The notes under the pieces were generated by a model. That model searched no databases, was not told the DNA's origin, and saw only the letters and a list, made by a program, of their open reading frames with translations. Below, one piece after another: positions 30,806-38,642 of a stretch of 64,000 bases of DNA (position 1 is the stretch's first letter; each line of letters begins with the position of its first letter). Origin of the DNA: Paracoccus saliphilus (lineage in GTDB: Bacteria > Pseudomonadota > Alphaproteobacteria > Rhodobacterales > Rhodobacteraceae); assembly GCF_028553805.1 (NCBI RefSeq), contig NZ_CP067140.1, positions 3,892,001 through 3,956,000 of the forward strand, in the 5' to 3' direction. A program made the translations under genes and the position numbers.

Positions 30806-30823
30806 GTGAAGGATTTGTGACGG
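30806..30823 (-). promoter_or_regulatory. Pho box upstream of phoX
   Basis: On the minus strand CCGTCAC-AAAT-CCTTCAC matches the 7-4-7 PhoB box (CTGTCAT-AAAT-CTGTCAC) at the key TCA positions in both half sites. It lies upstream of the PhoX start in the correct orientation. PhoB activation is inference from this match. Confidence 0.68.
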
Positions 30824-30904
30824 AGATGGCGTATTCGAGTTCCTTGCCCTGGCCGGTGCCGCGCCCGGCCTGAAGGCGCCTTGGATCGCGCGACCGAAGC
30901 AAGT

Positions 30905-31261
30905 TTACCCGGTGCCGTGAGAGAGGATATTGATCAGCTTCCCGGTCGGATCCAGCAGATAAAAGCGACGAACACCCCATGGCTCGTCCGTCAGATCGTA
31001 TTCTATGCGATGGCCCAGGTCCTTGGCGCGCCTGTAAACTGCATCAACGTTGTCGACCTCGATCGAAAGATCAGGGACCGCTGTGCCAGAGCCGCCCTCG
31101 CTGGCAATGCTGACCTGGGTCAGCGCCGTCTCGCCCGACGCCAGGGTCACGATCCAGCCATGATCCATGACGACATCCAGATCGAACAGGTCAGAATAGA
31201 ACTTGCGCAACTCCTCGACGGAATCTGCGGCAATGTTGGAAACGATGCGTTTGACGGTCAT
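30905..31261 (-). CDS. VOC (glyoxalase/bleomycin-resistance) superfamily protein
   Basis: 118 codons from the ATG at 31261, behind GAGGAGGCGAAC. Two beta-alpha-beta-beta-beta modules are apparent: VKRIVSNIAADSVEELRKFY at the start, and PDLSIEVDNVDAVYRRAKDL in the second half, with the C-terminal metal/strand block EPWGVRRFYLLDPTGKLINI. VOC proteins are metal-dependent enzymes or binding proteins; the substrate is unknown. The gene lies alone downstream of element C. Confidence 0.83.
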   Translation of the reverse strand: MTVKRIVSNIAADSVEELRKFYSDLFDLDVVMDHGWIVTLASGETALTQVSIASEGGSGTAVPDLSIEVDNVDAVYRRAKDLGHRIEYDLTDEPWGVRRFYLLDPTGKLINILSHGTG

Positions 31262-31316
31262 GTTCGCCTCCTCAGACAGCCCAGTCTTTCCCAAACCCTA
31301 TCGCAGCGCGCGTTGT

Positions 31317-31446
31317 CTGTGTACGCCCTGTGTACAGGCTGTGTACGGGTTGTGTACGCGCTGTGCAGGTTAAAACCCAGCATTTGCTGGCTGGAATCGC
31401 GTCGCGCGGGCAGGTGTTGCACCGCGCAACGCACGCTCCCGTTGCG
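31317..31446 (+). repeat. 11-bp iteron element, copy C
   Basis: Five exact-phase 11-mers at 31317-31371 (CTGTGTACGCC, CTGTGTACAGG, CTGTGTACGGG, TTGTGTACGCG, CTGTGCAGGTT), then AAAACCCAGCATTTGCTGG, a spacer, GTTGCACCG, and hairpin CGCAACG/CGTTGCG (31425-31446). It fills the space between argF (hairpin side, 20 bp from its stop) and the VOC gene. This is the best-conserved copy. Confidence 0.9.
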
Positions 31447-31466
31447 GCCGTTTATTTGGCTCCGGT

Positions 31467-32393
31467 TTACAGTCCGAGACAGTGCCGCATCACCGCCTTC
31501 TGCGCATGCAGCCGGTTCTCGGCCTCGTCCCAGATCACCGAATGAGGACCGTCCATGACGGCGCTGGTCACCTCGTCCTCGCGATGAGCGGGCAGGCAAT
31601 GCATGAACAGCGCATCGGGCTTGGCACCCGCCATCAGCTCTTCGTTCACCTGGTAGCCGCGAAGCTGGTTGTGGCGACGCTCCCTGGCGGATTGAGGATC
31701 GTGCATGCTGACCCATGTATCGGCAAAGACCAGGTCGGCGCCCTCGACCGCCTTCTGCGGATCGCGCTCGATCGTGACGCCAACCCCTTGTTTCCGCGCG
31801 AATTCGAGCGCCCCGCCCTCGGGGTCCAAGGGCGGAGGGCCGGTGAAGGTGAAGTCGAAGCCGAATTGCCCGGCGGCATGGATGACGCTGGCGCAGACAT
31901 TGTTGCCATCGCCCACCCAGACCACTTTGCGGCCCCGGATCGGGCCGCGATGTTCCTCGAATGTCATCACATCGGCCATGATCTGGCAGGGATGGGTGCG
32001 GTTGGTCAGCCCGTTGATGACCGGCACATCCGCATATTCGGCCATCTCCTGCAAGGTCGCCTCTTCAAAGGTGCGGATCATGATCAGATCGACATAGCGC
32101 GACAGCACCCGCGCCGTGTCGGCGATGGTCTCGCCATGGCCAAGCTGCATTTCCGAGCCCGACAGCACCATGGTCTGCCCGCCCATCTGCCGCACGCCGA
32201 CATCGAAGCTGACGCGCGTACGGGTCGAGGGCTTCTCGAAGATCAGCGCGACCATGCGTCCCGCCAGCGGCAATTCGTCATCCGGCGTACCCTTGGGCCG
32301 CCCGTTGCGGGCTGTCTTCATGGCATGGGCCTGATCGATGATCGAGCGGAGTTCGTCCTTGGAAGTCGCGTGGATGTCTAGAAAATGTTTCAT
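31467..32393 (-). CDS. argF: ornithine carbamoyltransferase
   Basis: 308 codons. Joins carbamoyl phosphate and ornithine into citrulline. The carbamoyl-phosphate motif STRTR (56-60) sits in [25 protein letters not shown] and the ornithine-site DTWVSMHD and [11 protein letters not shown] are intact. It runs in the same direction as argD and the GNAT gene upstream, with 135 bp holding repeat R3 between GNAT and argF. The arginine pathway also includes argH at 50 kb. Confidence 0.97.
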   Translation of the reverse strand: MKHFLDIHATSKDELRSIIDQAHAMKTARNGRPKGTPDDELPLAGRMVALIFEKPSTRTRVSFDVGVRQMGGQTMVLSGSEMQLGHGETIADTARVLSRYVDLIMIRTFEEATLQEMAEYADVPVINGLTNRTHPCQIMADVMTFEEHRGPIRGRKVVWVGDGNNVCASVIHAAGQFGFDFTFTGPPPLDPEGGALEFARKQGVGVTIERDPQKAVEGADLVFADTWVSMHDPQSARERRHNQLRGYQVNEELMAGAKPDALFMHCLPAHREDEVTSAVMDGPHSVIWDEAENRLHAQKAVMRHCLGL

Positions 32394-32431
32394 CTGGATG
32401 TCTTTCAGCGATTTGGGCCAACAAGCCCGCT

Positions 32432-32526
32432 TGTGGCAGCGGGGTCAAGGGGGCGCTGCCCCCGCCGCCGTTCCGGCGGCCCCCCCGGGATATTTTCATG
32501 AAGAAGAAGGCATGAAGAAGAAGGGG
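32432..32526 (+). repeat. GC-rich / ATATTTT / GAAGAAG repeat, copy R3 with duplicated end
   Basis: GGGGGCGCTGCCCCC, a second GCCGCCG...CGGCGGC hairpin, CCCCCCGGGATATTTTCAT, then GAAGAAGAAGG. The block CATGAAGAAGAAGG is present twice in tandem (32498-32525), unlike in other copies. It lies between the stop of the GNAT gene and the start of argF. Confidence 0.8.
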
Positions 32527-32528
32527 TG

Positions 32529-33005
32529 TCATCGGAGGCGGGTCATGATCCTGGCGGGCTGCCCCTCGGAATCGAGACGGATGGTATCGCCCGCGAAGCC
32601 GGCCTTTTCATAGGCGCGGATGGCGCGGAGATTTTCCGGGGAAGGATCGATGACCAGAAGCGAGACCTCGCGCAGCAGCAGATCTCCGAGCGCGCGCAGC
32701 CATGCGCCGCCATGGCCCTGTCCTTCAGGCGCGGTAAAGACATCGATGGCGATGGCATCTTTTGGAAGGTCGTGGAAATGCGGGGCTTTCCACTCATGCG
32801 CCGGACTATGCTGGGCATAGCCGATGGGGGTTTCACCGTGCAGCGCAATCAGTTGCCGCATCGCGGGATTATCCAGATCCTCGGTCACCAGTGCCAGCTG
32901 GTGATCGGGAGTCGTCCACCATTCGGCGACCAGCGGATCGCGCAACCATTCGGCCAGCATCGGCAGGTCGTCACGACGCACCGGCCTGAAGCCATAATCA
33001 GGCAT
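32529..33005 (-). CDS. GNAT acetyltransferase (AAC(6')/siderophore-synthesis-like)
   Basis: 158 codons from the ATG at 33005; its start overlaps the end of argD by 8 bp. The N-terminus YGFRPVRRDDLPMLAEWLRDP and the C-terminal IDVFTAPEGQGHGGAWLRAL (acetyl-CoA loop with Q-G-x-G) followed by NLRAIRAYEKAGF match the Acetyltransf_8 group. The substrate is unknown. The overlap with argD suggests cotranslation and perhaps a link to amino-acid metabolism, but that is inference; drug resistance is not implied by the sequence alone. Confidence 0.83.
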   Translation of the reverse strand: MPDYGFRPVRRDDLPMLAEWLRDPLVAEWWTTPDHQLALVTEDLDNPAMRQLIALHGETPIGYAQHSPAHEWKAPHFHDLPKDAIAIDVFTAPEGQGHGGAWLRALGDLLLREVSLLVIDPSPENLRAIRAYEKAGFAGDTIRLDSEGQPARIMTRLR

Positions 33006-34170
33006 CGAGACTTTCCGCCGCCTTGTCGAGCCTTGCCACGGCTTCGGCGATTTCCTCCTCCGAGATGTTAAGCGGCGGCAGCAGGCGCAGCGTGTTGTCA
33101 CCGGCGGGCACAGTCAGGATATGCTGGTCATAGCCCGCCTTGACCAGATCGGCAGGCGCGGATTTGCATTTCAGGCCCAGCATCAATCCCTGTCCGCGCA
33201 CGGATTCGAACAGGTCGGGATGCGCGGCGACCAGTCCTTCCAGCTTTTGCCGGAACAGGGCGGCCTTGCGGTTCACCTCGGCGAGGAAGGCATCATCGGC
33301 GACAATCTCCATCACCCGAGCGCCGACCGCGCAGGCCAGTGGATTGCCGCCATAGGTCGAACCATGCGTGCCCGCGACCATCCCCGCCGCCGCTTTTTCG
33401 GTCGCCAGAACCGCACCCAAGGGGAACCCTCCGCCGATGCCCTTGGCGACCATCATGATATCGGGCGTGATCCCCGAATATTCATGTGCGAAGAGCCGTC
33501 CAGTCCGGCCCATGCCGCATTGCACCTCGTCCAGGACCAGCAGGGTGCCGGTCCGGTCGCAAAGCTGCCTGATCTCGCGCAGTTCCGCATCGTCCAGCGG
33601 GCGGATGCCGCCCTCTCCCTGGATCGGTTCCAGCATCACCGCGGCGGTGCGGTCGGTGATGGCGGCTTTCAGCACCTCGATATCGCCCCAGGGAAATTGT
33701 CGGAAACCGGGCATGAGCGGGCCGAAACCCTTGACCATCTTTTCCGATCCGGCCGCCGCGATGGCCCCGGTCGAGCGGCCGTGGAAGGCGCCGTCGAAGG
33801 TCAGGATCTCGATGCGCTCGGGATCGCCCTCATCGCTCCAGAACTTGCGCACCATCTTGATCGCCAGTTCCGCCGCCTCGGTGCCGGAATTGGTGAAGAA
33901 GACCGTGTCGGCAAAGGTTTTCTCAACCAGCAGACCGGCCAGCTTTTCCTGTTCCGGGATCTGGTAGAGATTCGAAACATGCCAGATCCGTCCCGCCTGT
34001 TCGGTCAGCGCGGCCACCAGGTCGGGATTGGCGTGACCCAGCACATTCACCGCGATCCCGGCGCCAAGATCAAGATATCGGGTCCCGTCCGTGGCGATAG
34101 CCCAAGCTCCTTCCCCCCGCTCGAACGCAAGGGGGGCACGGTTATAGGTCGGCAGAACATGCGAAATCAT
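32998..34170 (-). CDS. argD: acetylornithine aminotransferase (class III)
   Basis: 390 codons from the ATG at 34170; a start at 34191 would add seven residues. PLP enzyme of arginine synthesis (may also act on succinyldiaminopimelate). Blocks visible: FFTNSGTEAAELAIKMVRKF, FDGAFHGRSTGAIAAAGS, VLDEVQCGMGRTG and the PLP lysine in MMVAKGIGGGFPLGA. Direct association with argF supports ArgD over related transaminases. First gene of an argD-GNAT-argF run. Confidence 0.95.
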   Translation of the reverse strand: MISHVLPTYNRAPLAFERGEGAWAIATDGTRYLDLGAGIAVNVLGHANPDLVAALTEQAGRIWHVSNLYQIPEQEKLAGLLVEKTFADTVFFTNSGTEAAELAIKMVRKFWSDEGDPERIEILTFDGAFHGRSTGAIAAAGSEKMVKGFGPLMPGFRQFPWGDIEVLKAAITDRTAAVMLEPIQGEGGIRPLDDAELREIRQLCDRTGTLLVLDEVQCGMGRTGRLFAHEYSGITPDIMMVAKGIGGGFPLGAVLATEKAAAGMVAGTHGSTYGGNPLACAVGARVMEIVADDAFLAEVNRKAALFRQKLEGLVAAHPDLFESVRGQGLMLGLKCKSAPADLVKAGYDQHILTVPAGDNTLRLLPPLNISEEEIAEAVARLDKAAESLDA

Positions 34171-34314
34171 GGCGGATTCCCCGGATGGCATGACAGATTT
34201 TAGGAAGGGCAGGAGTGATCGGACGGTGACGAAGCGTCAACGTCGGGAGCGAGCAAAACTGGCGGTCCATGCGATCATGGCAACGCCAATAGCGTGCTTT
34301 TGCCGGTCTTGCAA

Positions 34315-35133
34315 TCACGGTTTCATCCGATAGCCCGATTTCAGCCAGCGCCAGCACAGATACAACACCGCCACCACCACCAGCAGGCAGATCAGCAGCC
34401 CCCGCAATGGCGACGCATCGCTGACGCCGGTCACGCCATAGCGCGCCCCGTCGATCAGGTAGAAGATCGGGTTCCAATGCGACAAGCTGCGGAAGGGCTC
34501 GGGCAGCGCCTCGACCGAATAGAAGGTGCCCGACAGGAAGGATAGCGGGGTGATGACGAAATTGGTGATCGCCGCCATCTGGTCGAATTTCTGCGCCATG
34601 ATCCCGGCCAGGATACCAAGCCCTCCCAACAGCAGGGCCGCCAGCAGCACGAAAGTCACCGCCCAGAGGGGATGTGTGATTCCCGCTCCGGTCACCAGCA
34701 TCATGCCCGTCCCGATCACAACGGCGACAAGCCCGGCCCGCGCGACTGAACCAGCAAGGTAACCGGCCAGCAGCTCGCCCGCCGACAGGGGCGGCATCAG
34801 CGTATCGATGATATTGCCCTGCACCTTGGCCCCGGTGATCGACGATGAGGTATTGGCGAAGGCGTTCTGGATCACCGTCATCATCAGGATGCCCGGACCC
34901 AGGAATTGCAGGTAGGGCAACCCCATCACCTCGCTCCGGCCGCGGCCAAGGGCGAGGGCGAAAACCAGTACAAACAGCCCCGCCGTCATCAGCGGCGCAA
35001 AGACCGTCTGCTGCCACACCGCCACGAATCTCATCACCTCGCGGGTCGCCAGCGTGCGCAGCCCCAACCAGTTTACCCGGCCGAATCTGCGCACGCCCAT
35101 GGCGGTTTGCTTTTCTGACATCATTCCGCTCAT
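34315..35133 (-). CDS. ABC-2 type transporter permease
   Basis: 272 codons from the ATG at 35133 (CAAGGACAGCAGC upstream). Six hydrophobic segments: for example TVFAPLMTAGLFVLVFALAL near the start and LLICLLVVVAVLYLCWRWLK at the end. The ABC-2 signature region (FVITPLSFLSGTFYSVEALP) is intact. By homology it exports a polysaccharide, lipid or drug, but no ABC ATPase gene is adjacent, so the partner must lie elsewhere. It is divergent from gcrA. Confidence 0.85.
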   Translation of the reverse strand: MSGMMSEKQTAMGVRRFGRVNWLGLRTLATREVMRFVAVWQQTVFAPLMTAGLFVLVFALALGRGRSEVMGLPYLQFLGPGILMMTVIQNAFANTSSSITGAKVQGNIIDTLMPPLSAGELLAGYLAGSVARAGLVAVVIGTGMMLVTGAGITHPLWAVTFVLLAALLLGGLGILAGIMAQKFDQMAAITNFVITPLSFLSGTFYSVEALPEPFRSLSHWNPIFYLIDGARYGVTGVSDASPLRGLLICLLVVVAVLYLCWRWLKSGYRMKP

Positions 35134-35249
35134 GCTGCTGTCCTTGAATTCCCGTCGCGTGAAGGCTAAATCTCGGCATCCCGTTTGTGACGGGGTCAAT
35201 CGCGGGTTTCAAGATGGGGCGGCAGATGAGTCCGCCCGGAAAGGCAACC

Positions 35250-35846
35250 ATGTCCTGGACGGATGAACGTGTCGAGACACTGAAGCGCATGTGGGCCGAA
35301 GGCCAGTCGGCCAGTGCCATCGCCAAGGAATTGGGCGGGGTGACCCGCAATGCCGTGATCGGCAAGGTGCATCGCCTTGGCCTGTCGAACCGCAATGACG
35401 AGGCCGAGGTCAAGCCCGCCCCTGCCCCGGCGGCCGAGAAAAGGCCCGAGAAAAAGCCGGCGGCGGCCAAGCCTGAGCCCGCGCCAGAACCGGCTGCTGC
35501 CAAACCCGAGCCTGCCGCCACCCCGAAAGAGGAGGCGCCGCAGCCCGCCTTCACCCCTTCGCCGCGCCGTCCCATCGTTCCGGCGGGCCAGCCCTTGCCG
35601 CCGCAGCCCTCGGCCAACGAGATCAGCCCCGAGGCGCTGGCATCGGTGCGCGAAGTCGAGAAGAAGGCCCGCAAACTGTCGCTGATGGAGCTGACCGAGC
35701 GGACCTGCAAATGGCCGATCGGCGACCCCGCAACCGACAAGTTCTGGTTTTGCGGCCTGCCGAGCCAGCCCGGCAAACCCTATTGCGAGGCGCATGTCGG
35801 GGTTGCCTTCCAGCCGATGAGCTCGCGCCGCGACCGCCGTCGCTGA
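35250..35846 (+). CDS. gcrA: GcrA family cell-cycle regulator
   Basis: 198 codons from the ATG at 35250, where MSWTDERVETLKRMWAEG is the invariable GcrA start. The HTH region QSASAIAKELGGVTRNAVIG with KVHRLGLSNR is diagnostic. A long Pro/Ala/Glu/Lys linker (residues ~50-125) follows, then the sigma70-binding C-terminal domain (LMELTERTCKWPIGDP and FWFCGLPSQPGKPYCEAH, with a Cys pair). GcrA binds RNA polymerase at GANTC-methylated promoters in Caulobacter. The linker is long but this is common in Rhodobacterales. Confidence 0.94.
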   Translation: MSWTDERVETLKRMWAEGQSASAIAKELGGVTRNAVIGKVHRLGLSNRNDEAEVKPAPAPAAEKRPEKKPAAAKPEPAPEPAAAKPEPAATPKEEAPQPAFTPSPRRPIVPAGQPLPPQPSANEISPEALASVREVEKKARKLSLMELTERTCKWPIGDPATDKFWFCGLPSQPGKPYCEAHVGVAFQPMSSRRDRRR

Positions 35847-35850
35847 TCCG

Positions 35851-36279
35851 ATGCCCGGTTTTCCCCGGCTGGCTGCACTCGCCGTCATGCTTCGCGGTGA
35901 CCAGGTTCTTCTCGCGCGTCGGCGCAACCCGCCCGATGCCGGGATGTGGGGCTTTCCCGGCGGCCATGTCGATCCGGGAGAGACCGCGTTGGCCGCCGCC
36001 GCCCGCGAACTTGCCGAGGAAACCGGCATCACCGCGATTCCCCGACTGTATCTCGACAATGTCGACCTGATCCGGCGCGGTCCCGACGGTGAGATCGAGT
36101 TTCATTTTCTGCTGGCGGCAGTGCTATGCGACTATGTCTCGGGCGAGCCGGTGGCCGCCGATGACGCGCTGGACGCCGGATGGTGGAGAATCGCGGATGT
36201 CCTTGACGGGGATATACCACTCAGCGCGCATGTGACCGACATCCTGCGCCGCGCCGTCAGGCATCGGGAGCTGGCCTGA
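35851..36279 (+). CDS. Nudix hydrolase
   Basis: 142 codons starting 4 bp after the gcrA stop, so probably cotranscribed. The Nudix box GGHVDPGETALAAAARELAE followed by ETG matches GX5EX7REUXEEXGU. The preceding LLARRRNPPDAGMWGFPGG is the usual lead-in. Substrate cannot be inferred (nucleoside diphosphate derivative). Followed by repeat R4. Confidence 0.88.
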   Translation: MPGFPRLAALAVMLRGDQVLLARRRNPPDAGMWGFPGGHVDPGETALAAAARELAEETGITAIPRLYLDNVDLIRRGPDGEIEFHFLLAAVLCDYVSGEPVAADDALDAGWWRIADVLDGDIPLSAHVTDILRRAVRHRELA

Positions 36280-36343
36280 GATTGCCGGACAGCAATGCTT
36301 GCATCAGGAATGTCGGCGCATATGAGGCGAAACGCGACAAAGC

Positions 36344-36417
36344 TTGATTGCGTCGCGCGATAGCCGGGGGCGCTTCGCCCCCCGGACCCCCAGAGGATAT
36401 TTACGTGAAGAAGAAAT
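36344..36417 (+). repeat. GC-hairpin / ATATTT / GAAGAAGAA repeat, copy R4
   Basis: TTGCGTCGCGCGATAG, then CCGGGGGCG-CTTC-GCCCCCCGG, a very stable hairpin, CCCCCAGAGGATATTTACGT and GAAGAAGAAA. It lies 65 bp after the Nudix stop and may end that transcript. The remaining sequence 36418-36522 shows nothing recognisable. Confidence 0.8.
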
Positions 36418-36522
36418 TCGGTGCTCCTGATCTTGTTGGGAGCAAGACAGGACCATCCGCGCCAAAATAGCTGCCGAGAATCAAACCGCGTGGCCCGCAG
36501 ATCAACTGCAGGCAGACCGCGT

Positions 36523-37416
36523 TCAATCAAGCCGGTCAGGCAATTCCCAACCGCGCAGCAATTCGGCAGCATCCATCGGTTTCTTGCCTGACCGCTGCGC
36601 CTGCAGGATTTCGATGGAACCTTCGCCGCAGGCAATCCGGAAGCCGGGCAGAACCTGCCCTGGTGCGCCCTGTCCTTCGGATAACCGGCTGCGCAGCAGC
36701 TTGACCCGCTCTCCGTCGATCTCGCACCATGCCCCCGGAAAAGGTGAGAGGCCCCGGATCTGGCGATCCAGCTCTGTCGCGGGGCGGTTCCAGTCGATAC
36801 GCGCCTCGGCCTTGTCGATCTTGGCCGCATAGGTCACGCCCTGCTCGGATTGCGCGCGCGCCTGCATGGGCAGTCCGGCCAGCACCTCGACGACAAGGTC
36901 AGCTCCCATTTCCGCCAACCGGTCATGCAGATCGGCGGTTGTCTCTCCCGCTCCAATCGGAGTCCGCGCCTCAGCCAGCACGGGTCCGGTATCCAGCCCG
37001 GCCTCCATCTGCATGATCGCGACGCCCGTTTCGGCATCGCCGGCCATCACCGCGCGATGGATCGGCGCCGCACCGCGCCAGCGTGGCAGCAGCGATGCGT
37101 GGATATTCAGGCAACCGAAATTCGGCATGTCCAAAACCGCCTGCGGCAGGATCAGCCCATAGGCCACCACGACCGCGACATCCGCCTTTAATGCGGCAAA
37201 GGCCTCTTGCGCCTCAGGGTCGCGCAACTGCAACGGCGTCCGAACCTCGATCCCCAAGCGTCCCGCCTCGGCATGTACCGGTGAGGGTCGCAGCTTCTGG
37301 CCCCGTCCCGCTGCGCGCGGGGGCTGCGAATACACGGCAACGACCTCATGTGCTGCGGCCACCGCCCGCAGGGCAGCAACCGAAAAATCCGGAGTTCCCA
37401 TGAATACAACGCGCAT
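36523..37416 (-). CDS. fmt: methionyl-tRNA formyltransferase
   Basis: 297 codons from the ATG at 37416, where [19 protein letters not shown] is the standard start and AGAAGGAGGCGGGC gives a strong ribosome binding site. Formyl-transferase core: [20 protein letters not shown] with the catalytic Asn/His, and [14 protein letters not shown]. The C-terminal OB-like domain starts near ~210. It formylates initiator Met-tRNA. It follows two deformylase genes, the classic def-fmt pair. The ribosome binding site comes from the end of repeat R6. Confidence 0.95.
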   Translation of the reverse strand: MRVVFMGTPDFSVAALRAVAAAHEVVAVYSQPPRAAGRGQKLRPSPVHAEAGRLGIEVRTPLQLRDPEAQEAFAALKADVAVVVAYGLILPQAVLDMPNFGCLNIHASLLPRWRGAAPIHRAVMAGDAETGVAIMQMEAGLDTGPVLAEARTPIGAGETTADLHDRLAEMGADLVVEVLAGLPMQARAQSEQGVTYAAKIDKAEARIDWNRPATELDRQIRGLSPFPGAWCEIDGERVKLLRSRLSEGQGAPGQVLPGFRIACGEGSIEILQAQRSGKKPMDAAELLRGWELPDRLD

Positions 37417-37424
37417 GCCCGCCT

Positions 37425-37510
37425 CCTTCTTCTTTGTCCAAATACCTTGGGGCCCGCCAGCAAGTCGCGCCACTGGTTCGGGCGACCAGCCGACGACGGG
37501 GCGCTCCCCC
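37425..37510 (-). repeat. GC-rich / AAAGAAGAAGGAG repeat, copy R6
   Basis: On the minus strand a G/C-rich tract is followed by CCCAAGGTATTTGGAC and AAAGAAGAAGGAGG, which runs straight into the fmt ribosome binding site. It occupies the whole gap between the degenerate def gene and fmt. Confidence 0.7.
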
Positions 37511-37519
37511 CCGGCCTGA

Positions 37520-38023
37520 TTACCCCCGCCGTGCCAACTTGGCCGATTTCTGGACCAGCATCTTGCGCCGCAGCGGCGACAGGCGATCGACATATATCCG
37601 CCCGTCGAGATGGTCGATCTGGTGCTGCACGCTGGTCGCCCAGAGCCCGACGAAATCGCGATCCTCGATCTCTCCGTCCATGTTGAGGAACCGCACCGTC
37701 ACCGCACGGGGCCGCTCGATCCGCGCAGACACGCCGGGCAGATTCGGGCTGGCCTCCTCGTGGCTGCGCATTTTCACGCTGGCATGCAGCAATTCGGGAT
37801 TGGCCATCCGCACCACCTGCCCCCGCGCCTCGGACGCATCCACCACCGCCAGCCGCAACATGATGCCGATCTGCGGCGCGGCCAGCCCTACACCGGGCAT
37901 CGCCTCCATCGTGTCGATCATGTCGTCCCAGATCATCCGCACGGTCTCGGTCACCGCCTCGACCGGATCGGCAGAGATATGCAACCGGCGGTCGGCATAG
38001 GGAAGGAAGGGGCGGGCCGTCAT
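37520..38023 (-). CDS. peptide deformylase-like protein with altered active site
   Basis: 167 codons from the ATG at 38023 (GGGG six bases upstream); a GTG at 38035 is the alternative. PDF fold with intact motif 1 ([10 protein letters not shown]). Motif 2 reads EASPNLPG where active enzymes have EGCLSxPG, so the metal Cys is Ser92. Motif 3 reads QHQIDH instead of QHExDH, so the catalytic Glu is Gln135. Both changes hit essential residues, so classical deformylase activity is unlikely. The reading frame is otherwise clean and sits between def and fmt, which suggests retention for another role rather than decay. Confidence 0.88.
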   Translation of the reverse strand: MTARPFLPYADRRLHISADPVEAVTETVRMIWDDMIDTMEAMPGVGLAAPQIGIMLRLAVVDASEARGQVVRMANPELLHASVKMRSHEEASPNLPGVSARIERPRAVTVRFLNMDGEIEDRDFVGLWATSVQHQIDHLDGRIYVDRLSPLRRKMLVQKSAKLARRG

Positions 38024-38038
38024 TCCCGGCCCCACGCC

Positions 38039-38560
38039 TCAGCCACGCGCCATCTCGCGCTTCAGCTTGACCATCTTGCGGGTGATCATCTGCCGCTTGA
38101 TGGCCGACAGGTGATCGATGAACAGCACCCCGTTCAGGTGGTCCAGCTCATGCTGCGCACAGGTCGCCCAAAGCCCGTCGAACTCCTGCTCATGCGTCTT
38201 GCCGTCCAGCCCCAGCCAGCGCATCTTCACCTGCGCGGGACGGGTCACCTCGGCATATTGCTCGGGGATGGACAGGCAGCCCTCGTCATGGGTGTTGGCC
38301 TCTTCCGACGCCCACGTCACCTCGGGATTGATCAGCACCATCGGCTGGCGCTCTGCATCCGGATCGCGATTCGCATCCATCACGAAAATCCGCTTGAGCA
38401 CGCCCACCTGCGGCCCGGCCAGCCCGACCCCCGGCGCATCATACATCGTCGCCAGCATGTCATCGGCCAGCGCCTCGATCTCGGGCGTGACGCTTGCGAT
38501 GGGCTCCGCCAGTTTTTTCAGGCGCGGATCGGGATGGATCAGGATCGGTCTAATGTTCAT
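38039..38560 (-). CDS. def: peptide deformylase
   Basis: 173 codons. Removes the formyl group from nascent N-terminal Met. All three motifs are functional: GVGLAGPQVG, HDEGCLSIPEQY (metal Cys) and QHELDHLNGVLF (metal His pair and catalytic Glu). First gene of def - def-like - fmt. The Ala-to-Gly change in motif 1 (GLAGPQ) is seen in some active enzymes. Divergent from the patB-like gene with about 82 bp between. Confidence 0.95.
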   Translation of the reverse strand: MNIRPILIHPDPRLKKLAEPIASVTPEIEALADDMLATMYDAPGVGLAGPQVGVLKRIFVMDANRDPDAERQPMVLINPEVTWASEEANTHDEGCLSIPEQYAEVTRPAQVKMRWLGLDGKTHEQEFDGLWATCAQHELDHLNGVLFIDHLSAIKRQMITRKMVKLKREMARG

Positions 38561-38642
38561 GACAGCGATTTAGGCGATGGCTTCACCTTACGCAACAAGC
38601 AGCGTATGCATATGACGAAACGCGAAAACGAGGGAGCCCGCC

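Noticed and set aside
31317..31371. CRISPR array
   Set aside because: Units are 11 bp and contiguous, with no spacers; not a CRISPR.
32529..33005. Aminoglycoside resistance gene
   Set aside because: The GNAT protein is only distantly AAC(6')-like and overlaps argD; nothing in the sequence supports resistance.
34142..35776. Long minus-strand open frame of 544 codons across the ABC permease and gcrA
   Set aside because: It covers parts of two genes in another frame and has low-complexity Ala/Gly/Arg-rich translation; a high-GC shadow frame.
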